Source: Flavobacterium tructae
Lineage (GTDB): Bacteria > Bacteroidota > Bacteroidia > Flavobacteriales > Flavobacteriaceae
Assembly (NCBI RefSeq): GCF_002217475.1
Contig: NZ_MUHH01000010.1
Span: 1 to 45,368, forward strand
Length of the DNA stretch: 45,368 nt
Direction: 5' to 3'
The notes below the pieces were generated by a model. That model saw only the letters and a list, made by a program, of their open reading frames with translations, ran no database searches and was not told the origin of the DNA. Numbering within the stretch: position 1 is the stretch's first letter; every line of letters starts with the position of its first letter. Below, piece after piece: positions 16,491 to 23,720 of this stretch. A program made the position numbers and the translations under genes.

Positions 16491-17474
16491 ATGCGAAATT
16501 GTACAAAACTATTGGCTTTGCTATTAGGAGTGATATTAATTAGTTGTAAGCAAGAAACTAAAATTGTTTCCAGTAAGAATGAGGTTAAGAGAGAACAACT
16601 TGATAAAAAAGTATATACTAGTAATAGAGAATCTGATTTCAAAGTCGTGCCTGTCAATTTTTTAGAAGAAAAATACAAGGTAAATGGATATCATCTTCCG
16701 GATTATCATCCAACATTTCCGGTTTATTTTTTTGCGGATGAAGAGTTGGGTATATTTAGTGTCAATTATATTGGAAAATCAAGCTTGATTCAGGATTATT
16801 GGTCTGTTTATAATAAGAAAGGTTTTTTTTCGGAATTTAAAAATATCGATAGAAGCTCTGAAACTTCAAAAGAGATAAATGATAAAGTAAGTCAAATTTT
16901 AAAACAGAAATTAAATGAGTATTATATTGTTGCAAGTTTCCTGCCTAAAGAGGCGGTATCAAAATACTACAATGACGGGTCAGGAGAGTTTGATTTAAAA
17001 GACAATGCCTGTACTTACTTTTATATTTATGAAAATAATAAATGGGTTTTTCTAAAAAAGCTTCTAACAAACAAAATAACCAAAGAGGGAGTTGATTTAT
17101 ATACGGAATTGTTGTTATCCTACAAATTAAAAAACCTTAAAGCAATTGATCAAAATTATCAGGGGAATTTTTCGGCAACTGTTGAAGAGGAATTAACAAC
17201 CGAAGGTATGGGGAATTCAACATATAATTTTATAATAAACGAGGATAAAATTTCGCTAAAGTTAGATTCCTTTTATGGGCAGTCAATTTGTGAAGGGGAT
17301 TATAAGGGAACAGAAGAGAATAATGTTTTGGAATTATATTACAATGGAAATGATGATCGATGTATAAAATTAGATCCTACTTATTTAATTAAAAAAGAGG
17401 GAAATAAGTACTTCATCAAAGGAGTGGGAGGTGAAGGAACCTTTCACGAATGGATAAAACTGGACAAGAAATAA
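16491..17474 (+). CDS. Lipoprotein of unknown function, possible hydrolase inhibitor
   Basis: A 327-residue protein starting MRNCTKLLALLLGVILISCKQET, a lipoprotein signal. The middle (DNACTYFYIYENNKWVFLKK) and the C-terminal 110 residues (YQGNFSATVEEELTTEGMG, SICEGDYKG, FIKGVGGEGTFHEWIKL) look like a compact beta-barrel with a pair of cysteines, a shape shared by small periplasmic lysozyme inhibitors. I recognise no family. It is the last gene before a terminator and lies 25 bp after another lipoprotein, so the two are likely one transcript. Confidence 0.6.
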   Translation: MRNCTKLLALLLGVILISCKQETKIVSSKNEVKREQLDKKVYTSNRESDFKVVPVNFLEEKYKVNGYHLPDYHPTFPVYFFADEELGIFSVNYIGKSSLIQDYWSVYNKKGFFSEFKNIDRSSETSKEINDKVSQILKQKLNEYYIVASFLPKEAVSKYYNDGSGEFDLKDNACTYFYIYENNKWVFLKKLLTNKITKEGVDLYTELLLSYKLKNLKAIDQNYQGNFSATVEEELTTEGMGNSTYNFIINEDKISLKLDSFYGQSICEGDYKGTEENNVLELYYNGNDDRCIKLDPTYLIKKEGNKYFIKGVGGEGTFHEWIKLDKK

Positions 17475-17492
17475 AATATGTTTTAAGATTTT

Positions 17493-17520
17493 ATAAAGCT
17501 GCCCTAATCGGCAGCTTTAT
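17493..17520 (+). terminator. Intrinsic terminator
   Basis: ATAAAGCTGCC (17493-17503) pairs perfectly with GGCAGCTTTAT (17510-17520), with a 6-base loop and a T6 tail. It closes the lipoprotein pair and may also end the leftward ThiF gene. Confidence 0.85.
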
Positions 17521-17549
17521 TTTTTCAGAGATGAAATCTTTTAAATTCC

Positions 17550-18296
17550 TTATTTAAGCGAAGTCAAATAAAACTCCGGGAATGTTTTTACGGGGGCGTT
17601 GGTGGCGATGTCAAATGCAATGTGGGTGCACATTCCTGCTACCAGCCAAGATGCAATTGGGAGTTGGGGAGGAGACAGGTTTTTGTTTTCCTTTTTGTAT
17701 TTGTCCAGAATTTCTTCGAGCCATTTTTGCGGATTTTCCCAATAGCGCATATACTCTAAAACATAATCGACGACATTCACTTCGCTAAATTTTTCATCTG
17801 GTTTTTTTAGAACCTCTAAGCCTTCATCTTTTGAAATGACCAATACCAATGCGCCCCATCCGAGGTTGTAGGGATGTAAAACCGGAATGTTTTTTTGCTG
17901 ACAAATTGAATCGAATATAAGCGGAACATCAGAAGTAAAATCCAGAGCGTTGATGGCAATTTTATGGTCTGTAATGTAGTTTCCAACATTCTCAGGTGTT
18001 AAAAAACAATTGTGAATCGTGATTTTTGCCTGACTGTTGATAGCCAGTAAGCGTTCTTTAAGCGCCTCTACTTTGGGTTGTGCAATATTGTGTTCGGTAT
18101 AATTTTGTCGGTTTAAATTGGACAATTCGACAACATCACCATCGATGATGGTTAAGGTTTCAAAACCTAATCGCAATAAACATTCAGCAATAGCACTTCC
18201 GATACCTGCTCCGCCTAATAATATCGGAGTTTTTTTTATTAATTCTTGTTCTTCCGGGCTGATGTAAAGCCTATTTCTGATGTGCCTTTCTTCCAT
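17550..18296 (-). CDS. ThiF/MoeB/HesA-family E1-like adenylyltransferase
   Basis: A 248-residue protein with the E1-like Rossmann fold: GGAGIG at 28-33 binds ATP, DGD at 52-54, and SNLNRQ at 59-64 supplies the conserved asparagine and arginine. Members adenylate the C-terminus of a ubiquitin-like or sulfur-carrier protein. The zinc-binding CxxC pairs of MoeB are absent, and no carrier protein gene is nearby, so the substrate is unknown. It is a single-gene unit, ending near the terminator at 17493-17520 and starting beside the 350-bp gap at 18297. Similar solitary genes are common in Bacteroidota. Confidence 0.75.
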   Translation of the reverse strand: MEERHIRNRLYISPEEQELIKKTPILLGGAGIGSAIAECLLRLGFETLTIIDGDVVELSNLNRQNYTEHNIAQPKVEALKERLLAINSQAKITIHNCFLTPENVGNYITDHKIAINALDFTSDVPLIFDSICQQKNIPVLHPYNLGWGALVLVISKDEGLEVLKKPDEKFSEVNVVDYVLEYMRYWENPQKWLEEILDKYKKENKNLSPPQLPIASWLVAGMCTHIAFDIATNAPVKTFPEFYLTSLK

Positions 18297-18645
18297 ATTT
18301 ATTTTTTACAATCGTTAAAAATTTATCTTTTTGATAGAGATAAAAGGGAGTAACAGGGATCCTTGGAGTTTATCAAAACTGTTAATTTACCAATCTGTAT
18401 CAAAGCTAAAGTATCGAAAATAATATTAATATTGAAGCATAAAAACTTAATAATTATGATTTTAAAATGTGTTCGTGCACTATAGCTTCGTGAGGGGAAT
18501 TGAAATAAAATTTCTGTTTCAGAGTTTGATGATCTGTAATAATAAAAAAAGGAGATACCTAAATATCTCCTTTTGTTGTGGTCGTAATCGGACCACGATT
18601 GTGCACAACGTTTAAAAAATGCACAGATGTAAAAAAATGGTACTC
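18297..18645. other. Intergenic region between two leftward genes
   Basis: No credible ORF was seen. The right part carries the DsbD-operon terminator (18547-18574) plus a small hairpin GTGGTC/GACCAC (18578-18596). The left part should hold the promoter of the ThiF-like gene; I could not fix a clear -7 box. Confidence 0.5.
18547..18574 (-). terminator. Intrinsic terminator of the thiol/metal operon
   Basis: AAAAGGAGATA (18547-18557) pairs perfectly with TATCTCCTTTT (18564-18574). Read leftward, the stem is followed by a T-run. It lies about 70 bp beyond the DsbD stop. Confidence 0.8.
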
Positions 18646-20619
18646 TTATTTTTGAAACTTAGCAATACCGGATTTCAGCCATTGCTCGTATTCAGTGATG
18701 TCAGGAGTGTATCCAGCAGGTTTGCTCAGCTTTTGCTCTTTCGTATCTAATAAAATATAGTAAGGCTGTGCATTTGCTTTGTAACGTGTAATTTGAAAAT
18801 CACTCCATTTATTTCCAATCGTTGTAATCTTTTTACCGGTTTCTTTAGAGACATATTGTTCTTCAAGAGGTAATTCTCTTTTGTCGTCAACATATAAAGA
18901 AATTAAAACGACATCATTGTTTAAGATGGATAAAATACGAGGATCAGACCATACATAATCTTCCATTTTTCGGCAATTCACACAGGCAAATCCGGTAAAA
19001 TCTAAAAGGATAGGTTTGTTTACACTTTTGGCGTAGGCCAACCCTTTTTCATAATCCGTGAAAGCTGTGATGTTATGAGGACCTTTGTGTGCACCGTCTG
19101 GTAATGTTTTCTCAGCGGATGAGGTGTTTTTTCCAGCTCCACCCACGCCATACGGAGATTCGCTATACGTCATTGGAGGAGGGAATCCGCTGATTAATTT
19201 CAAGGGAGCTCCCCATAATCCGGGAATCAGATAAATGGTAAAGGTCAATACGATTAATCCAACTCCTAAACGGCCTACCGAAATGGATGAGGTTGGAGAA
19301 TCATGTGGCAAGGTTATTTTTCCAAATAAATAGAAAGCCAGCGTACCAAATATAGCGATCCAAATGGCCAGGAAGATTTCTCTTTCAAACCAGTGTAATT
19401 GTAGCACTAAATCGGCATTAGATAAAAATTTAAAGGCCAAAGCCAATTCAAGAAAGCCCAGAAACACTTTTACGGTATTGAGCCAGCCACCGGATTTTGG
19501 CAATGTATTTAACCAGCCCGGAAACATGGCAAATAGCATAAAAGGCAATGCCAAAGCCGATGAGAAACCTAACATTCCCACAATCGGTGCAATTCCGCCT
19601 TTAGAAGCTGCTTCAACCAGTAGAGTTCCTATAATGGGTCCCGTGCAGGAAAAAGAAACAATGGCCAGAGCCAATGCCATAAATATGATGCCTATAATTC
19701 CTCCTTTATCTGCCTGCTGATCTACTTTATTGGCCCACGAATTGGGTAGCATGATTTCGAATGCACCCAGGAAAGAGGCTGCGAACACAATCAGTAAGAT
19801 AAAAAAGATAATATTAAACCAGACATTGGTAGATAAGGCGTTTAAGGCATCTGCACCAAAAATAAGTGTAATTACGGAGCCCAGAAATACATAAATCAGG
19901 ATGATTGAAATGCCATAAATAATAGCATTTTTAATTCCTTTAGCTTTCGTTTTACTTTGTTTGGTAAAGAAGCTTACCGTCATGGGAATCATCGGAAACA
20001 CACAAGGAGTAAGCAGTGCGGCAAAACCGGATAAGAACGCAATAATGAAAATCATGTACAAACTGGAATCTGTTTTTTCAGATTCCGGTTGTTGTTTTAT
20101 TGCGGGATTTATTGTTGTTTTCTCGGTTTTCTCGTTCTTTATGTCGGCAGCCTGAATTTCTTTTGCTTCAAGCGTTTTGAGATTGAATTCAAAGTACTTG
20201 GTTTCGCTAATACAATTCTCTTTACATACCTGATAAGAAAGCTCTGCCTGTATGACTTCTTTTTCCGAATTAGTCTGTTTGATTAATTGGGTAAACACAG
20301 CTTTGTCCGAAAAGAAAATTTCATCTACACCAAAGATTTCATTAAACTTTTGGTGGGTTTCGCTTTCGGTTGCTTTTCCAATAAGTTCATAATTGCTTTT
20401 GGAATCATGAAAAAGGAATTCAGCCGGAAGCGGACCATCTTCGGGAGTGAATTGAGAATAGACGTGCCAGTCTTTTTCGATAGTTCCTTTAAAAGAAAGC
20501 TGATATTCCGAATCGGATTTTTTCTCGATCGAAGCTTCCCATTTTACAGGATTTATAATCTGCGCCTGGACTTTGGCAAAAGCAAAGAACAGGAATAATA
20601 AATAAATTATTTTTTTCAT
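18646..20619 (-). CDS. DsbD-type thiol:disulfide interchange protein
   Basis: A 657-residue inner-membrane protein. A signal peptide (ending AKVQAQ) precedes an N-terminal periplasmic DsbD-alpha-like domain with SYQVCKENCISET. A block of eight or so membrane helices (about 185-450) contains LTPCVFPMIPMTV and SFSCTGPIIG, the paired channel cysteines. The C-terminal thioredoxin-like domain has FACVNCRKMEDYVW (C546, C549). It moves electrons from cytoplasmic thioredoxin to periplasmic partners. The likely partners are the TlpA-type and HMA proteins encoded just upstream in the same direction. Length and domain order are normal. Confidence 0.9.
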   Translation of the reverse strand: MKKIIYLLFLFFAFAKVQAQIINPVKWEASIEKKSDSEYQLSFKGTIEKDWHVYSQFTPEDGPLPAEFLFHDSKSNYELIGKATESETHQKFNEIFGVDEIFFSDKAVFTQLIKQTNSEKEVIQAELSYQVCKENCISETKYFEFNLKTLEAKEIQAADIKNEKTEKTTINPAIKQQPESEKTDSSLYMIFIIAFLSGFAALLTPCVFPMIPMTVSFFTKQSKTKAKGIKNAIIYGISIILIYVFLGSVITLIFGADALNALSTNVWFNIIFFILLIVFAASFLGAFEIMLPNSWANKVDQQADKGGIIGIIFMALALAIVSFSCTGPIIGTLLVEAASKGGIAPIVGMLGFSSALALPFMLFAMFPGWLNTLPKSGGWLNTVKVFLGFLELALAFKFLSNADLVLQLHWFEREIFLAIWIAIFGTLAFYLFGKITLPHDSPTSSISVGRLGVGLIVLTFTIYLIPGLWGAPLKLISGFPPPMTYSESPYGVGGAGKNTSSAEKTLPDGAHKGPHNITAFTDYEKGLAYAKSVNKPILLDFTGFACVNCRKMEDYVWSDPRILSILNNDVVLISLYVDDKRELPLEEQYVSKETGKKITTIGNKWSDFQITRYKANAQPYYILLDTKEQKLSKPAGYTPDITEYEQWLKSGIAKFQK

Positions 20620-20667
20620 TTTATAGGTTTAATCAGAACGATTTGTTCCGGTTGTAATGGGATTTAT

Positions 20668-21474
20668 TTACTTCGTTACATTGAAAAAAGTATATTCCAG
20701 TTTCAGAAAAACTCCATCGGTTGCCATACGCTGCATAGAGCTGTACAACTCTTTTTTGTAAGCCAGATCAATTCTCGCCTGACTGTTGATGATAAACTGA
20801 ATCGAAGGAACTACATCCAGGTACGATCTGCCATTTTCGGTAATGGTTTGTCCGGTAAACTCCAACATTGCATTAATGTTCGTCTGTTTGTAACTGGTGT
20901 ATTTTTTAGGATGCATTAATTTACCCACAGAGAAGGTATAATTGATGGCATTTTTACCCAGCATATCCGGAAAGCTGTAATCGGCATTGTTAAGAGCACG
21001 CACATAACTTACAGAAGAACTTATAGCTACTTTATGAAGCAACTGTGTGGCAACCAAACCGGCTTCGTAACCTGAATTTCCGTTTGCCAGATCTATGGCT
21101 TCCTGATTAAAGTAAGAGTTATTGTAACTGTATCGTCCAAAGGCAGCCATCCTGAAATGACTTTGCAAATCATCTGCCGAGAAGAATCGGTATTTGGCAT
21201 AAAATCCACCGCCTTTAAGGCCCAGTCCATTGTCCTGATTGCTTAAAAAAGCTGAGGTACGAGCCATCAGGTTTTTATTGATACCCCAGGTAACTTCCGG
21301 GGTTAAATTGTACATGGAACCGCTTTCGAGTTTCTTTTCCATTAAGGATTGTCCAACACGAACTCCGATAGAACCCGCCGGAGCATTACTGGCAGGTTCG
21401 GTTACTACAAATAATTCTTGTGCTTCAATTTGATAAGAAACAAGGAATAAGAAGATTAGGGATAAATATCTCAT
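20668..21474 (-). CDS. Outer-membrane beta-barrel-like protein
   Basis: A 268-residue protein with a signal peptide (LIFLFLVSYQIEAQ). The mature part is a series of amphipathic strands (GSIGVRVGQSLMEKK, MYNLTPEVTWGINKN, LMARTSAFLSN) ending in KLEYTFFNVTK, as in small outer-membrane barrels. Its ATG is 2 bp after the stop of an HMA protein, and DsbD follows after 48 bp. Proteins of this kind accompany copper and thiol operons in Bacteroidota. Export or sensing of the metal is inference. Confidence 0.6.
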   Translation of the reverse strand: MRYLSLIFLFLVSYQIEAQELFVVTEPASNAPAGSIGVRVGQSLMEKKLESGSMYNLTPEVTWGINKNLMARTSAFLSNQDNGLGLKGGGFYAKYRFFSADDLQSHFRMAAFGRYSYNNSYFNQEAIDLANGNSGYEAGLVATQLLHKVAISSSVSYVRALNNADYSFPDMLGKNAINYTFSVGKLMHPKKYTSYKQTNINAMLEFTGQTITENGRSYLDVVPSIQFIINSQARIDLAYKKELYSSMQRMATDGVFLKLEYTFFNVTK

Positions 21475-21476
21475 TT

Positions 21477-22004
21477 TTAAAGGGCTTTTAAATAGTAATC
21501 ATTCTCATTTTCAGTCGCGTAATCAGGATATTTTGAGTACGATTTAAGTAGTTTTTTATACTCTTTCTGCGTTACAAAACCTTTGTCTAAAACTCTGTAC
21601 TTCCCTTCGGCATGTGCTACAGGTTTTTTAATATCGATAAAAGTGTAAGTAGCATCATCGATTTTCAGAGTGGTATTGTCCTCAATTTTATCTACATGAA
21701 ATTTTGCTGTTAAAACTAGTGATCCAACAAAAAAACCGGCTTTTTCAACTGCTTTTTTCAGGACTTTAGGCTCCAATGAATTGTCCTTTTTAAAATAAAC
21801 GGTAAACGTATTGGTATTTAAATCGGTACTGATACTGTCTACTTCTGTAAAAGCTTTCAACTGTTTGTTTATGGCATTCGAACACATCGAACAGGTTAGT
21901 CCTGTTGCAATTATTTCGGCTTTTGTAATCTGAGAATAGGAGTTTACACCCGTTAACAATAGTATAAGTGTAAGAGCTATGAATTTTATATTTAGAGTTT
22001 TCAT
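21477..22004 (-). CDS. HMA-domain periplasmic metal-binding protein
   Basis: Starting at the ATG at 22004 gives MKTLNIKFIALTLILLLTG, a normal signal peptide; an in-frame start 30 bp upstream would overlap the thioredoxin gene. The mature protein opens with ATGLTCSMCSNAINKQL, the CxxC heavy-metal-associated motif (GLTCSMC), followed by the usual ferredoxin-like segment to about residue 75. The C-terminal 90 residues are unrecognised. The gene lies one base after the TlpA-like stop. Copper or another soft metal is the expected ligand. Confidence 0.75.
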   Translation of the reverse strand: MKTLNIKFIALTLILLLTGVNSYSQITKAEIIATGLTCSMCSNAINKQLKAFTEVDSISTDLNTNTFTVYFKKDNSLEPKVLKKAVEKAGFFVGSLVLTAKFHVDKIEDNTTLKIDDATYTFIDIKKPVAHAEGKYRVLDKGFVTQKEYKKLLKSYSKYPDYATENENDYYLKAL

Positions 22005-22005
22005 C

Positions 22006-22494
22006 TTATTTTTTGTTTTTATTAATTTGAGCAATTATTTGAGCTTCTGTTGGATTGATGGCAACCAGTTTTCCTGATGCATCAAAAAGAAAAGCAGAAG
22101 GCAGCGCTTCAACTCCGAAAGTCAGAGCTGTTTTGGCTTCAAAACCTTTTGGATCAATTAATTGCTGGTGTTTCATTTTGTCTTTTTCAATGGCTTTCAA
22201 CCATTTTGTTTTGTCGTTATCGATTGATATTCCAACGATTTCAAAATTCTGATCTTTGTATTGATCGTACATTTTAACCAGCTTTTTGTTGGCCAGTCGA
22301 CAAGGAGCACACCAGGATGCCCAGAAGTCTACTAAAACCGTTTTTCCTTTAAAAGAATTTAGTTTGGTTGCAGTATTCTTATTGTTTTGCAGTTGAACAT
22401 CCGGAAAACTGTCTCCCACTTTTATTTGTGCATTTGTTATAGAAACAGCTGCTACAAGAGTGAATAGGGTGATTATATTTTTTATTTTGAACAT
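22006..22494 (-). CDS. TlpA/ResA-type thioredoxin
   Basis: The ATG at 22494 gives a clean signal peptide (MFKIKNIITLFTLVAAVSI...NAQ), so I prefer it to the longer start at 22521. The mature part has the TlpA/ResA layout: VGDSFPDVQLQNN, then VLVDFWASWCAPCRLANKKL with active-site CAPC, a VGISIDND strand and a cis-proline ALPSAFLF. It probably reduces periplasmic cysteines with electrons from the DsbD encoded downstream, for instance keeping the HMA protein's CxxC free for metal. Confidence 0.85.
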   Translation of the reverse strand: MFKIKNIITLFTLVAAVSITNAQIKVGDSFPDVQLQNNKNTATKLNSFKGKTVLVDFWASWCAPCRLANKKLVKMYDQYKDQNFEIVGISIDNDKTKWLKAIEKDKMKHQQLIDPKGFEAKTALTFGVEALPSAFLFDASGKLVAINPTEAQIIAQINKNKK

Positions 22495-22557
22495 GATTTC
22501 TTTTTTTACGTTTGCTCGCAATTGATTTTGAATAAAAAGGTTACGAACAAAATGGTT

Positions 22558-22938
22558 TTAATGATGTGACGATGAAGTACTTTGTTTTTTATCGCTTGGT
22601 TCTCTGTCGTATTGACAACATCCATGTAGTTCGTCATAAACCGCATTTGAAGCCTTAAATTTTTCATTATCGTATCCGGCATCAGCGATGCGTTTTAGAA
22701 TGGCATCAAGATTCGTCTTTTGAGCATCGTAAGTAATAGTAGCGATTTTGGTGTCTTCGTTCCAGATTACTTTGGCTTCTTTATTAACGTTTGCGGCAGT
22801 TTCGATCACTTTTTTGCACATGCTGCAGTTACCGTTTACTTTTACTTTTTCAGTGGTTTTATTTTTAATTTGAGCGCTGGCGAAAGTAACTGATAGCAAT
22901 AGAGACATTGCCATCAATAATTTTGTTATTGAGTTCAT
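22558..22938 (-). CDS. HMA-domain protein with Cys/His-rich tail
   Basis: A 126-residue protein with a signal peptide (SLLLSVTFASAQ). It carries an HMA motif VNGNCSMCKKVIE and the family's second half (ATITYDAQKTNLDAILKRIADAGYD). The tail adds LHGCCQYDRE and a terminal SSSHH, further soft-metal ligands. It heads the leftward thiol/metal operon, 64 bp before the TlpA-like gene. It is probably a periplasmic metallochaperone. Confidence 0.8.
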   Translation of the reverse strand: MNSITKLLMAMSLLLSVTFASAQIKNKTTEKVKVNGNCSMCKKVIETAANVNKEAKVIWNEDTKIATITYDAQKTNLDAILKRIADAGYDNEKFKASNAVYDELHGCCQYDREPSDKKQSTSSSHH

Positions 22939-23096
22939 TGTATGTGATTTTTTTGGGTGAATTAATCCTAAAGCACAGCAGAAACTATAGCAAATACAGC
23001 TATCTCTGACAATAGATTAAGATTAAAAAATAGTTTTGATAAAGTCTTAAAAAAGACTTTTGGATAAGACAGACCTTCGGCTGTCACAAAAGAAAT

Positions 23097-23450
23097 CTAG
23101 CTTATTTTAGGTGGAAGCCAGATCGAACGGAAATCTGAAGAAATAAAGATTTCAGAATAAAAGTAAGTTTGTTTTTTTTCAGAAAAACCAAAAAGAGAAT
23201 GGTTTTCTACCTGAAAGATTGCCATTGGCGAAAAAGCACAGCTACTGGTTGGCGTACAGGAATTCCCCATGCAGCTCTTATCACAGCCATGTTTTTTGTC
23301 TTTCGAATCTTTTTTACTGCAACAATCTTTTGCAGCAGATTCTTTTTTGCAACATGACATTTCTTTTTTTGTCCCATGCGCATACGTAAACGTTGGTCCC
23401 ATCAGGAAACCAAGTGTAACGAATAGCAGTATGTAGAACTTTTTTGTCAT
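23097..23450 (-). CDS. Cys/Lys-rich exported protein
   Basis: The start at 23450 (MTKKFYILLFVTLGFLMG) is preferred because it opens a signal peptide ending TYAHG. The mature N-terminal half has about ten cysteines in CC and C-K-K pairs (EMSCCKKESAAKDCCSKK, HGCDKSCMGNSC), alternating with lysines. The C-terminal half lacks cysteines and ends SIWLPPKIS. It precedes the HMA gene by 158 bp in the same direction. I infer a periplasmic metal buffer; no family name is recalled with confidence. Confidence 0.6.
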   Translation of the reverse strand: MTKKFYILLFVTLGFLMGPTFTYAHGTKKEMSCCKKESAAKDCCSKKDSKDKKHGCDKSCMGNSCTPTSSCAFSPMAIFQVENHSLFGFSEKKQTYFYSEIFISSDFRSIWLPPKIS

Positions 23451-23571
23451 AGTTGAAGGCAAAGATATTTTTATTTGTCGGGTTAGCTTGTTAATTTTTT
23501 TGTAAATAATTTACAAAAGCACAAGATGGTAGGGTTTTCTCTTTTGATGTTCATATACTTTGATGCATCAA

Positions 23572-23640
23572 TTCTAATTAATGTTTTGCAATTCAGGCAG
23601 AATGAATACCTGACATTAAATAGCAAAACATTAATTAGAA
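23572..23640. repeat. 18-bp perfect inverted repeat with nested hairpin
   Basis: TTCTAATTAATGTTTTGC (23572-23589) and its exact complement (23623-23640) flank a loop with its own short stem (TCAGG/CCTGA). Outside, ACTTTGATG and CATCAAAGT form a further pair (about 23559-23567 and 23682-23690). It lies between the Cys-rich gene's promoter side and the 3' end of the glycosidase gene. It may be a terminator, a regulatory RNA fold or a small mobile relic. Confidence 0.55.
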
Positions 23641-23720
23641 CTAAAAACCAGCAGTTGAAATCTGATCGTTACATCAAAGTTTTTGTAAAATAAGAAGCCG
23701 TTTGTAATTTGAAGTTTACT

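Noticed and set aside
22495..22521. Longer N-terminus of the TlpA-like protein
   Set aside because: The extra residues precede a good signal peptide that begins at 22494, so the shorter start is preferred.
23521..23720. Possible CRISPR or multi-repeat array
   Set aside because: Only one inverted pair is present; there are no regularly spaced direct repeats.
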